Origin: Caldifarciminota bacterium
GTDB lineage: Bacteria; Hydrothermota; UBA3072
DNA length: 39,594 bases
Direction: 5' to 3'
NCBI GenBank assembly: GCA_016930175.1
Contig: JAFGHJ010000041.1
Coordinates: 1 to 39,594 of the forward strand
The translations under genes were made by a program, and so were the position numbers. The number at the start of each line of letters is the position of its first letter. Position 1 is the stretch's first letter. Shown one piece after another: positions 7,062 to 16,017 of the stretch. The notes beneath the pieces are model-generated. The model was not told the origin of the DNA. It saw nothing but the letters and a program-made list of their open reading frames with translations, and made no database searches.

Positions 7062-10000
7062 TCAATATCTCCATTCCAGGTTAAAAAGGAATCTTGTTGT
7101 TCCCTCAAAGTCCTTTTCAGCCGACATGTAACCCCATTTTTTCAACTTATACTCAGCCTGAACTTCAGATATTCCGTAAGATTGAAGATCAGTTCTGGCT
7201 TTGACAAAAAGTTTATCAGTTACATACTTACCAACAACAAATTCATAATGTCCGCTTCCTCCCTGCATTTCCAAAACGTCAATACCGAACTCTTCTTTCA
7301 ACCTGCGGTTCAGAGTCTGCCTCACCCAGTAATTAAAAGCTGTTTCGGTGACTGACTGCCCAATAGGCTTAACAGAAGTTAGATCTTCCCAACCAAGATT
7401 TAAGGAAAGCAGGGTCATTATTTCAGCTTTAGATAGAGAAGACTTGGAATACAAATCAAACTCGGGTGTCTTCATTGTTCCAGAAACCACAAGGAATACT
7501 GTATCTTGTTCATGATTTCCATTAGATCTGGAAGAAATAAGGGTTATCGCCTTAACATCAATGTTCGGATTTATTTCCGTAGATTCATTAAAATTGAATT
7601 TCCCCTCTACAACTTCAAAACTTTTGTAAAGATAGTAAAACATCCCTTGTCTTACCTCTAAATTTCCCGAAAGTAAGAGTGGTCCGCCTTGATAACTTAC
7701 TCCTACCTTTCCAGCCAGTTCAATATTGGCAAGGTCGTTTCTTATCCAAACGTTTCCCTGATTCGCATCAAAGGTCAAATCCAGAAAAAGATTCGAAGGG
7801 CGTCTGCCCTTTTCTCCTTTTTGTTCAAATTCCATTGTGATCGTAGCTCTACTAAGTTCTACATTCCCCTCTATTCGGATATCTTGACGGTCTTTTCTCA
7901 ATATTAAATCTCCGTCGATAATCGTGTTGACATATTGCCAATTAATTGGTGTATTTTTTAAAGACATTTTAATATCAAAGTCATTATCTCTCAGGTTAAC
8001 TATACCCTCTGCTTGAACCTTACCTTCACCCAACAATGCTGAGATATTTTCTAATTTTCCTTCTGCACCCTGGAATGAAGCCATAGCCTTTAGTTCTTTT
8101 ATCTTTATTCCCGGATTCTTCACGAACAAATCTGCTTCCTGGAGAATGATTCTCCCATAAATCAAAGGTTCTTTAAATGGACCCTTAACTTTTAAGTCTC
8201 CAGATAACTTAGCCATATTAGCAGTCAAATATTTCATCAAGGGAGAAAACACCCAACTACCAGCTTCTTTTAAGTTCATATCCACATCCAGGTATTTCTT
8301 CTCGGCATCAATCATCCCATCAAAATTCGAATATTTTCCATTTTCAATAACTGATAAGTTTTTTATAAAAATACTGTTATCTTCGTACCGGAGATCAAAA
8401 GTCAAAGAATCCCCTATTTTCTCTTCCTCCATTACTATCTTTCCTCCCCCTTTAAAATTAAAAGCGGGAGCGTCTGGCGTTCCTGCAATAGAAATCTTAC
8501 TTGAAACCTTACCCGAAAAAGGGTGTGAAATTAAACCGAATTCACTTAAAAACTCGGGTCTAAATCCTATCAAATCCAAATCTCCTTTAATTCCAAGCGC
8601 GGATAACGACAAATTGTTAATTTGAAAATCTTCCCCTTTATTACCTAAAAATCTTACGCCTTGCAAACTTAAGTCGTGTTTATAAGCAAATGAAAAGGGA
8701 GCAACTAAGTAAAGCCATCCACCGGGATATTCGAATCTAATATAGTTCACTTCCACAGTATCTAAATGTTGAGCAAAATTATAGTTTAATTTCTTGTTTT
8801 TACTTTTAAAAAGACCTTTTACCGCTAATTTATGATTTGCTATTTCAAGAGCAGATTCTCCAAACTCAAATATCTTTCTATCTTTAAAGGAAAAATCTCG
8901 CGACACTAAGGTTATTGTACCGGGAAAACTCCCTTTCCCTTGAGTAAGATTCAAGTTTCCGCCTACAGACTTCAATCTTATATCACCGTAAGTTAAATCC
9001 CTCAATGAAAAAGACCCATATATTTCGTCATCAATCGATAAACCTATGTCTAATACAGCAGATGTTTTAATTCCGAGAAATTTTGCAATAGGCGAGACGT
9101 CTAATTTGTCAATCTGTAAATTACCGTCTATTTTATCGGTGTATACTCCGGAAAAAACAAAATTCCCCCCATTGAAATAACCTTTACAACTATCGACATA
9201 TATATTTTTTCCCTTCTTGGTCATTCCAAGATTTAGATTTTCTAAAGGACTTTTAAGTACTTCTCCCTTTAGTTTAGAAATAACACAAAAGGTATCTTTA
9301 CCCATGTAATTAAAATCGATAAGACCCGATAACTTTGAAGAAGGATATTTACTATTTATTTTTTTAATATCAAAATCAGTTAGTTTAATTTGTCCATAAA
9401 TTCCACCCATAAAATTAAAAAATCCCGAGAAATTCTCTCCTTCTATTTGTACGGAATCCTTGATTCCCGCAAAATCGAATTGAGGCAAATTGAACCCCCG
9501 CAAATCAGCTATTTGACTTCGGCCTTCAAAAGTAATAGTGGTATCATAAGTAAAAAATACATCCAGGAAACCCTCACCTTTAATGCCAAACATTCTCTCC
9601 AAATCAGAAAGGTATATCTTACCATTCCCTTCTATTTTACCAAAAGTATCGCTTCTAATCTCAAATTCAGAATTTCCGATTCGGAGTTCTTTTACATTCA
9701 TGCTCGAAATTCTATCCGATACAGATAAATTAATATCTTGCACATCGAAAGGGATATCGTCTATTTTTCCCCAGATTCTTGGAAGACCAAGAACAATTTC
9801 TCCTTTCCCCGTAGAAAAAATCTCTCCGCTTCCATTTATCTGAAAATCATGCCCTTTCCATCCCACAGAGCCATCAAGCACTTCAATTTCCTCAATATAA
9901 AAGAGCGCAGAAATACTACTTTTTTCTCCGCCTTCTTTTCTCTCACTTATTGAAAACGAAGGAGAATCGAAAGATATTTTTTTTATCCTACGACTTAAAA

Positions 10001-10247
10001 GACCCATAGGCGAATAAAACACTTCCACTTTTGGAAGATAACCAAGGTCTTTGATGTATATTGAGTCTGCAGACACGCCGGTTACCCCTTTAAGCTTTAC
10101 ACTCCCAAGATAACTGCCACGAGGGAGCACAGAAATTATACGCCGTTCCAAGAGGTTCTCTATTTTTATAACTGCCAAATCCGATAGAAGACCCAGAAGA
10201 ACAATAAAAATCAAAAAAGAGAAAATAACAATGAGCTTTTTTTTCAT
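7062..10247 (-). CDS. tamB: TamB-family translocation/assembly module protein (DUF490)
   Basis: A 1061-residue protein with an N-terminal signal anchor (KLIVIFSFLIFIVLLGLL). A long run of amphipathic beta repeats typical of AsmA/TamB-like lipid-channel proteins follows. The C-terminal TamB (DUF490) domain includes GQSVTETAFNYWVRQTLNRR, DVLEMQGG, VVGKYVTDKLFVKART and a terminal aromatic LEWRY. TamB spans the periplasm and acts in outer-membrane protein assembly or phospholipid transport. Its usual partner TamA is not next to it. The start ATG shares one base with the stop of the upstream Roadblock gene (TAATG), so it is translated as the last gene of the chemosensory operon, an unusual setting. 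The family call is firm, but its relation to the signalling genes is inferred. Confidence 0.9.
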   Translation of the reverse strand: MKKKLIVIFSFLIFIVLLGLLSDLAVIKIENLLERRIISVLPRGSYLGSVKLKGVTGVSADSIYIKDLGYLPKVEVFYSPMGLLSRRIKKISFDSPSFSISERKEGGEKSSISALFYIEEIEVLDGSVGWKGHDFQINGSGEIFSTGKGEIVLGLPRIWGKIDDIPFDVQDINLSVSDRISSMNVKELRIGNSEFEIRSDTFGKIEGNGKIYLSDLERMFGIKGEGFLDVFFTYDTTITFEGRSQIADLRGFNLPQFDFAGIKDSVQIEGENFSGFFNFMGGIYGQIKLTDFDIKKINSKYPSSKLSGLIDFNYMGKDTFCVISKLKGEVLKSPLENLNLGMTKKGKNIYVDSCKGYFNGGNFVFSGVYTDKIDGNLQIDKLDVSPIAKFLGIKTSAVLDIGLSIDDEIYGSFSLRDLTYGDIRLKSVGGNLNLTQGKGSFPGTITLVSRDFSFKDRKIFEFGESALEIANHKLAVKGLFKSKNKKLNYNFAQHLDTVEVNYIRFEYPGGWLYLVAPFSFAYKHDLSLQGVRFLGNKGEDFQINNLSLSALGIKGDLDLIGFRPEFLSEFGLISHPFSGKVSSKISIAGTPDAPAFNFKGGGKIVMEEEKIGDSLTFDLRYEDNSIFIKNLSVIENGKYSNFDGMIDAEKKYLDVDMNLKEAGSWVFSPLMKYLTANMAKLSGDLKVKGPFKEPLIYGRIILQEADLFVKNPGIKIKELKAMASFQGAEGKLENISALLGEGKVQAEGIVNLRDNDFDIKMSLKNTPINWQYVNTIIDGDLILRKDRQDIRIEGNVELSRATITMEFEQKGEKGRRPSNLFLDLTFDANQGNVWIRNDLANIELAGKVGVSYQGGPLLLSGNLEVRQGMFYYLYKSFEVVEGKFNFNESTEINPNIDVKAITLISSRSNGNHEQDTVFLVVSGTMKTPEFDLYSKSSLSKAEIMTLLSLNLGWEDLTSVKPIGQSVTETAFNYWVRQTLNRRLKEEFGIDVLEMQGGSGHYEFVVGKYVTDKLFVKARTDLQSYGISEVQAEYKLKKWGYMSAEKDFEGTTRFLFNLEWRY

Positions 10248-10708
10248 TATTCAAACAAATTGTCCATAAGTTTTTCCCCATCTATCCTTTTAATTGAAGG
10301 AATTTTCTTACGGCTATTTTTATTTATCTCTTTTTTTAATCTTGACGCAAGTTTTTCCGATAAAACTCTGACAGAGCCTAACGATGCTTCATCCTTGAAT
10401 ATTACGACCAATAAAAACTGAGGACTTATATTTTGATAAAATAAGTTCCAGGCTTGCCCTTTAATAAAAAACTGCTTAAACTGATGTTCATCGACGATTT
10501 TAGCCAGCTCCTCAGTAGCGTTAAATACACTTGCAAGAAGGGCGGTTATCGTAGAAATTCTCTTTTCTTCTTTATGACCCGAATACACAAGTACTTCTCC
10601 ACTTTTTGCGGCAAAAAAAATGTGTTGTGCTCCCGTTCTAACTAGAAAATTCTCGAGAAATCTCTCGATTTTTTTCTGAATTTCATATAAAAGTATAATT
10701 GTTGACAC
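10247..10708 (-). CDS. Roadblock/LC7-domain protein (MglB-like), C-terminally extended
   Basis: A 153-residue protein. A helix (EIQKKIERFLENFLVRTG) leads into the Roadblock fold: AQHIFFAAKSGEVLVYSG, the helix ISTITALLASVFNATEELAKI, and strands ending FLLVVIF. A basic, lysine-rich C-terminal tail of about 35 residues follows. Roadblock proteins dimerise and typically regulate small Ras-like GTPases (MglB on MglA) or act as scaffolds. No GTPase is encoded in the window. The start appears to be GTG at 10708-10706, directly abutting the upstream stop (TAAGTG), with only a weak GAAGAA upstream. I see no alternative in-frame ATG nearby. Confidence 0.8.
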   Translation of the reverse strand: MSTIILLYEIQKKIERFLENFLVRTGAQHIFFAAKSGEVLVYSGHKEEKRISTITALLASVFNATEELAKIVDEHQFKQFFIKGQAWNLFYQNISPQFLLVVIFKDEASLGSVRVLSEKLASRLKKEINKNSRKKIPSIKRIDGEKLMDNLFE

Positions 10709-11041
10709 TTATAATTCTTCGGAAATTGCTTTTACGCATCTGCGCAGCTCAAACCGGATTTTTCCCGTATCGATGTCTGTAACCGTAAAAATACCTAAAA
10801 TAAAATCTCTCTGCGTAACAAGAAAAAGGTTCTTTTCTTTAGCCATGACACTTATTGAGAAATTGTTATTTATCCCCATCTGGGTCGAGAGTTCTTTAGT
10901 TATGGCAGCAATTAAAGCGGACACTAAAGATTTATCCGATTTATCATCTCCTGCGTTCTCTACGATTTCACCCTCTCTATCTACCAAATAACACGATAGT
11001 ACACCATCAATTGATGCGATTTCCTCCATTATTTTTTTCAT
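10709..11041 (-). CDS. Roadblock/LC7-domain protein (minimal)
   Basis: A 110-residue single-domain Roadblock protein. IDGVLSCYLVDREGEIVEN forms the first strands, SLVSALIAAITKELSTQMG the central helix, and FSISVMAKEKNLFLVTQ with FILGIFTV the following strands. It is close to the canonical MglB size. The ATG overlaps the upstream stop (TAATG) and GGGAG precedes it. It is the middle of three consecutive Roadblock-containing genes, so homo- or heterodimers are likely. Its partner is unknown. Confidence 0.85.
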   Translation of the reverse strand: MKKIMEEIASIDGVLSCYLVDREGEIVENAGDDKSDKSLVSALIAAITKELSTQMGINNNFSISVMAKEKNLFLVTQRDFILGIFTVTDIDTGKIRFELRRCVKAISEEL

Positions 11042-11742
11042 TACTCAACTCCCAAAAGCTCAATAGTTTTATGAAAACCCTGTATCAAGATATCCTCAAA
11101 CTCACTGAGTAGGATATTTTTAGTGGTGAGAACAATAAACCTTAAAGTCTCTGAACCCAGCACAATAATATTTCCGCCTGGCAATTCAAAAAAAACTTTA
11201 CTTATCGATCCCAATCCGAGATCCTTCGAAGAAAATCTTATTTTATCGTAAATCGAGGAAATTATTGCTCCGGTAGATTCACGCTCCATTGGCAATTCGA
11301 TACTTGCTTCTATCAAGGCTCCTATATCGTCGACCACTAAAACCCCTATAATTCCTTTTACCTTAAGCAAATTATTAAGAACCTCGCTAAGCGAACCGCC
11401 TAGCTCGACCTTGGTTTTCTTTTTTTTATCTTTTATTATCTTTTCTGTCTTCTCTTTTTTTGTATCTAATTTTAAGGATTTGAGAAGTTCATTGATTTCT
11501 TTATCATCAGGGCTGATTCTAATTGCATTTTTTAAAATTTCGGCCGCTTCCTTTTCCTCTCCCTCGCTTATATAAATTTTGCTCAACATAGAATAAGGTT
11601 TTATTTCTTCCCTGTTTTCCTTAATAGCGGTTTTTAGAAGATCTTTCGCCTCATCGACCAACCCATTTTCAACATAAAGACCGGCAAGAGAAATCAATAC
11701 GTCTAAGGAATTAACATCGGGTCGTAGCCCCTTTTCATTCAA
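11041..11742 (-). CDS. TPR-Roadblock/LC7 fusion protein
   Basis: A 233-residue protein. Residues about 10-95 form two to three TPR units (LISLAGLYVENGLVDEAKDL, YSMLSKIYISEGEEKEAAEI). A lysine-rich linker follows at about 95-112. A Roadblock domain covers about 115-233 (LSEVLNNLLKVKGIIGVLVV, TGAIISSIYDKIRFS, FIVLTTKNILL). The fusion joins the TPR theme of its upstream neighbours to the Roadblock theme of the two genes downstream, strengthening the view that these proteins form one complex. GGGAGG precedes the ATG, and the gene overlaps the DUF4388 gene by 8 nt. Confidence 0.85.
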   Translation of the reverse strand: MNEKGLRPDVNSLDVLISLAGLYVENGLVDEAKDLLKTAIKENREEIKPYSMLSKIYISEGEEKEAAEILKNAIRISPDDKEINELLKSLKLDTKKEKTEKIIKDKKKKTKVELGGSLSEVLNNLLKVKGIIGVLVVDDIGALIEASIELPMERESTGAIISSIYDKIRFSSKDLGLGSISKVFFELPGGNIIVLGSETLRFIVLTTKNILLSEFEDILIQGFHKTIELLGVE

Positions 11743-12751
11743 TTAAAACCTCCCAATTTACAATCTTTTTATGAATTCCTTTTACCAGATCAAGAGTTTC
11801 TCTGATTTCCTTTTTTTTATTTTCATCACCAGACAGAACCAAAAAAGAATTCCATTCAGAGATAGCTTCTTTAAACCTTCCCTCGGCAAGATAAAAATAA
11901 CCCATATTGTAGGAAATGCGTGAATCGTCAGGGTACATTTCCTTTAGTTTGAATAATTCCTTAAGTCCATCAGTAAACTTACCTTTGTTCCATAGCCTCT
12001 TCAACTCTTTAATCTTATCTGTCTCTTTTCCAATAGATGTTTTGTTTTCTTTGATTATATCATCTACGGGAATCTTCTTCTCGGTTATTATACCAGTCAT
12101 GGTCATACCATACAGAGATTTCATCACAGCAAATTTATCGCCTATTTTGTTTATAAGGGCACTTATGGTCAGATTCCCATCGATAAGGGAAAGCAACTTC
12201 CAATCCATTGGCGACAGATTTATTTGTTCTTTTTCTATTAAGTCAGTTGAAACCTCAAGAACAATATCGGTATTTGGCAAAATTTCTTCCATTTTGGAGA
12301 TTTCGTCAATTCTCCTCGCTGCTTCTAATATTATATTTTCTATCTTTATATCTAAGGTAAGGTAATCCGGAATTTCAAAGTCCGTCTCGCGAAAACTAAA
12401 ATGACCACTTTTTATTAGGAAAAGAGAGTAAAGTACATCAATTGCTGTTTGTTTAAATACTGTTTTAAAGGTACTAAGGGGAATTATATTGTTTTCAATT
12501 AAATAGTCGACGAATTTATTATCAGCCACTTCTATCACTTCATCTTTGGTCAAAAAACCCCTTTTCAAAAACTCGTTTTTCAATCTTTCGGGAAAATCAA
12601 CCGAAGCAAGATTACCTCTATCGAAATAAAGAACATAGGACTTAACAATATCTTCACCGCTTATTGTTAAAATCCCTTTCTTCTCAGCCAGGGAAATTAA
12701 CTGAAAAAGTTCAAAAAGTCCCAATTCTTTTATCGGTCCCTCAATAGGCAT
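11735..12751 (-). CDS. DUF4388 (PATAN) domain protein with C-terminal TPRs
   Basis: A 338-residue protein from the ATG at 12751-12749. A TTG codon just before it (12754) could extend it by one residue. The ATG shares a base with the upstream stop (TGATG), behind GGGAGAG. Residues about 1-100 have the PATAN/DUF4388 pattern (GLFELFQLISLAEKKGIL, YVLYFDRGNLASVDF), known from bacterial signalling proteins including PatA-type response regulators. The middle (LSPMDWKLLSLIDG) resembles the helical DUF4388-associated segment. About 240-338 contain TPR helices (YNMGYFYLAEGRFKEAISEW). The domain is thought to mediate protein interactions. Here it sits between a TPR scaffold and the Roadblock proteins. 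Confidence 0.8.
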   Translation of the reverse strand: MPIEGPIKELGLFELFQLISLAEKKGILTISGEDIVKSYVLYFDRGNLASVDFPERLKNEFLKRGFLTKDEVIEVADNKFVDYLIENNIIPLSTFKTVFKQTAIDVLYSLFLIKSGHFSFRETDFEIPDYLTLDIKIENIILEAARRIDEISKMEEILPNTDIVLEVSTDLIEKEQINLSPMDWKLLSLIDGNLTISALINKIGDKFAVMKSLYGMTMTGIITEKKIPVDDIIKENKTSIGKETDKIKELKRLWNKGKFTDGLKELFKLKEMYPDDSRISYNMGYFYLAEGRFKEAISEWNSFLVLSGDENKKKEIRETLDLVKGIHKKIVNWEVLIE

Positions 12752-15390
12752 CAAATCTCTCCCGTAATATTTCTAAGTCGCAACAAACTTTCAATAGCTT
12801 GTCTTGCTTTTCCTAATACTTTTTCGTCCTTCGCCTCATTTACTATATTATTCCATAAATCTTCTGCTTCTTTATATCTTCCTTGCTTGAAATACAAAGA
12901 AGCGAGAAGATGATAAGCTTCAAAATTTTTGCTGTCAAATCCGACGGCTTGTTTTAAACTATTTACAGCTGCATCGATTTCATCTTTATTGTATAAGGCT
13001 TTCGCCTCCCACAAAGCCAAATCGCCATCAGCTTTTATAACTTCTTTAGCTTCCTTTGCACTCTTTATCACAGCATCGTAGTTCTTGGCGACCAGACAAG
13101 TTTTAACCAAAGCTTTCAATATTCGCTTATCTTTCGGGGCCAATCTTTTTGCTTTTGACAGAGCTTCAATTGCACCCTGCAAGTCACCTTCTCTAACCTT
13201 CTGATTGGATAACTGATAATATCCTTCGGCAGAGGGAGAAATAGAAAGGCTTTTCTCGATAAAAGAGTTGGCCGTTTTCTTTTTCCCTAATTTAAAATTA
13301 ATGGACGCAAGTTCCAGCAAAATTCCGTTTTCTTTTTGCCAGGCAGGAAATGTCTTGAGAAGTTCGATTGCCTTGTTATACTTTTTCTTTGTTTTCAGAT
13401 ATTGAGCAGAAGCAATATAAGGAAAAGATTCTTCGGGATATTTCCTGTTGAGTTCTTTGGCAAGAGCTAAAGCCGAATCCCATTCTTTATTTTCCTGATA
13501 TATTTTTGTCAATAACTTCGAAGCCTCAAGGTTAGAAGGTACTAACACACGTAAAACATCCTTTGCCTCTCCAAGTAAATCTTTCTTTTCATATACTTTA
13601 CCCAAAAGGAGCAATAGTTCTTCATTTTCAGGCTCTACATTTCTAGCTTCAGACAAAACTTCCAGGGCTTCGTTCAATTTATTCTCTTTAAGTAAGGCAG
13701 CAGCTTTATTAATTTCTTTTTTAATATCTACTTCCGGTTCAATCTCTTCTCTCGGTGCCTCAAAAAGGTCTCCAAAGAAATCTTCGGCAGTCTCTTCTCC
13801 TGCAACTCTTCCGACTTCCATATCCTTTGTTAATTCCCTTGCAACTAGAATTCCAAGACGCTCAGAGTAAATATCTACCCCTAATTTAAATCTATTGCTC
13901 GAATAGTACGGATCTATTTCCATGGCTTTTTTCGTGGCCTCAAGCGCCTCATCATACTTACCTATTCGGGATAAGGCAAAACCGAGATTATAAAGAGCCT
14001 CGGCGAAACTATCATCCCGCTCAACAGCCATTCTGAAGAAATATATTGCGTCTTCGAACCGCTCAAGACTCAAGTAAACCGACCCGAGGTAATTAAAAGG
14101 AAGCGGGTTTTCTCCTTTCATTTCAATAACTTTTTTAAAAAATCTTTCGGCGCTTTCGTAATTGCCTCTCGTCATATAAACAAGACCAATATTCAAATAT
14201 GGATCAGAGTATTCGGGGTTTATTTCTTTTGCTCTTTTCAAACAATTAAAAGCTTCTTTCGGAGCACCAGAATGGTAATAAGCGACTCCAAGATTGTTCC
14301 ATGAAACAGCATAATTAAGATCTTTCGAAATCGCTCTCTTATACCATGAAATAGCATCTTCGAGCTTTCCCAATCGGTGATATGCAATCCCGATATTATT
14401 TGCTAATTTGGGTAAATCAGGATCCTGTTTGAGAGCCTCCAGGTAAGCCTTTATCGCTTCTTCATTGTCACCCATAAATAAGTAAACTTCTCCTATTTGC
14501 TCTCTTACAAGAGAATTACTCGGATCAGCCTTTACGGCTTTTTTAAGTTCCTGAAGAGATTCTTTAAACAATCCTTTGTTTTTGTAAGCAAGTCCCATGG
14601 CATAAAAACCAAAAGAAGGGTTTGCCTCAATTTTATCCTTTGAGACAGAGAGGAAATCCTCGTAGCCCTTCCTTTTATAAAGACCCAAGCTTAAGTTAGC
14701 TTCTGTTTTTGCAAAACGAGGGTTTAAATTTATTGCCTTTTTTGCTGCTTTAGTCGCTTCATCAAATTTACCTTCCTCGCCGTATGTAAAAGACAGCAAA
14801 TAGTAAGATTCCGCGTCCTTGGGATTAAGTCGGATTGCCGTTTTTAACTCTTCAATAGCCGAGGAAAACATTCCCAAATTATAATAAACTTCTCCCAGAT
14901 ACTTATGAGCAGAGTCGTTGTTCTTATCTAAACGAATAACTTTTTTGAACTGCTCAACGGAAGGCTCATAGAATCCGCTGGCTTTACAAGCCACACCCAT
15001 ATCCAAAAGAGCTTGAACATCGGAAGGCTTCTGTCTTAAATACTTGCTATATTGGTTTATAGCCTCGTAATAATTACCTATACTCTTATAAGCTCTTGCC
15101 AGTTCGAGTCTGGATTCAAAGTCGTCCGGCTCCCGCTCCATTTTGTTTTTAAGCCTCTCAATTTGCTCGTCATAGAAACCGGTACTTCTATATATATAAT
15201 CAAGGTTATTCTTAGCCAGAGTGAAATGCGGATCAATTCCAAGCGCTTTTTTTAACTCTTCAACAGCTTCTTTCACTAAACCTTTATTATAGTAAACAAC
15301 AGCAAGATTATTATGTGAGCCTGAATCGGTAGGCTCAATTTTTTTAGAAAATAATTTCAATAGCTTCTTTTCTTGTTCGGATATTTCCAT
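12751..15390 (-). CDS. Large tetratricopeptide-repeat scaffold protein
   Basis: An 879-residue soluble protein with no signal peptide or membrane helix. From residue about 20 to 500 it is nearly continuous 34-residue TPRs with the W/L-G-Y-A-P pattern (LAVVYYNKGLVKEAVEELKK, NLGVAYYHSGAPKEAFNCLK, NIGLVYMTRGNYESAERFFK). An acidic, non-TPR linker at about 505-560 (ERLGILVARELTKDMEVG, then AEDFFGDLF) is followed by a second TPR block to the end. TPR superhelices bind peptides and assemble complexes, so a scaffold role for the Che and Roadblock proteins is inferred. It starts 9 nt after cheC with a poor ribosome site and overlaps the next gene by one base. Confidence 0.85.
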   Translation of the reverse strand: MEISEQEKKLLKLFSKKIEPTDSGSHNNLAVVYYNKGLVKEAVEELKKALGIDPHFTLAKNNLDYIYRSTGFYDEQIERLKNKMEREPDDFESRLELARAYKSIGNYYEAINQYSKYLRQKPSDVQALLDMGVACKASGFYEPSVEQFKKVIRLDKNNDSAHKYLGEVYYNLGMFSSAIEELKTAIRLNPKDAESYYLLSFTYGEEGKFDEATKAAKKAINLNPRFAKTEANLSLGLYKRKGYEDFLSVSKDKIEANPSFGFYAMGLAYKNKGLFKESLQELKKAVKADPSNSLVREQIGEVYLFMGDNEEAIKAYLEALKQDPDLPKLANNIGIAYHRLGKLEDAISWYKRAISKDLNYAVSWNNLGVAYYHSGAPKEAFNCLKRAKEINPEYSDPYLNIGLVYMTRGNYESAERFFKKVIEMKGENPLPFNYLGSVYLSLERFEDAIYFFRMAVERDDSFAEALYNLGFALSRIGKYDEALEATKKAMEIDPYYSSNRFKLGVDIYSERLGILVARELTKDMEVGRVAGEETAEDFFGDLFEAPREEIEPEVDIKKEINKAAALLKENKLNEALEVLSEARNVEPENEELLLLLGKVYEKKDLLGEAKDVLRVLVPSNLEASKLLTKIYQENKEWDSALALAKELNRKYPEESFPYIASAQYLKTKKKYNKAIELLKTFPAWQKENGILLELASINFKLGKKKTANSFIEKSLSISPSAEGYYQLSNQKVREGDLQGAIEALSKAKRLAPKDKRILKALVKTCLVAKNYDAVIKSAKEAKEVIKADGDLALWEAKALYNKDEIDAAVNSLKQAVGFDSKNFEAYHLLASLYFKQGRYKEAEDLWNNIVNEAKDEKVLGKARQAIESLLRLRNITGEI

Positions 15391-15399
15391 TTTAAATAT

Positions 15400-16017
15400 C
15401 TATAAGAGATTCATCGCCTTTAAAATATTACTCAGACTTTCAGAATCTGGTATTAATAGAAGGAAAGTCTCAAGGTGACTATCAGTGTTTTTAAAATGAA
15501 AGATACTTTTTACGCAGAAGACGAATTCTTCTCCGGCAGTAAATTCGAGATAAGCACTTGAAATTATAGACCGGAAATCATCCCATACAATTATCGGCAC
15601 TGAAGGTAAAAGCATAAGGCCAAGAAATTCGGATATCGCACTAAGATAAGAACTGCAAAGGATATTAGCCACTTCTTTGATCGAAGAAATTCCCATTTCG
15701 TCAATTTCCGAATAATCTGATATCTCTTTATCAAGTAAAATACCGACAAGAAGTTTCGCATCTTTATCGTCCAACACTACAAGATTTCTGCCAGTAGCAT
15801 CACCGAAAAACTTAGTGAGAGCAGCAACAGCAATACTACCTTTTAGGTTTAATATCTCGGATGTCTTTTCAATGGGAAAAATTTCGATTTCCGGCACCTT
15901 CACTTCGACTTGCTTATTCAACATTTGACTTAAAGCCGTAGCTGCATGCCCTCCACCAATATTGGCAGCTTCTTTTATACCATCCAATTGTAAATCTTTA
16001 AGATCCTGTATTTTCAT
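15400..16017 (-). CDS. cheC: CheC-type CheY-P phosphatase
   Basis: A 205-residue protein with both CheC active-site copies of (D/S)xxxExxN: D12-E16-N19 in LDGIKEAANIGGGHAATALS, and S111-E115-N118 in SSIKEVANILCSSYLSAIS. The family dephosphorylates CheY-P, and two intact sites predict an active phosphatase. CheD, the common CheC partner, is absent here. A strong AGGAGGAG precedes the ATG at 16017, and the gene overlaps the end of cheA by 20 nt, fitting joint expression with the kinase whose signal it ends. Confidence 0.92.
   Translation of the reverse strand: MKIQDLKDLQLDGIKEAANIGGGHAATALSQMLNKQVEVKVPEIEIFPIEKTSEILNLKGSIAVAALTKFFGDATGRNLVVLDDKDAKLLVGILLDKEISDYSEIDEMGISSIKEVANILCSSYLSAISEFLGLMLLPSVPIIVWDDFRSIISSAYLEFTAGEEFVFCVKSIFHFKNTDSHLETFLLLIPDSESLSNILKAMNLL

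Noticed and set aside
12752-12754. TTG as start of the DUF4388 protein
   Set aside because: The next codon is an ATG in TGATG overlap with the upstream stop, behind GGGAGAG. The ATG is the simpler start.
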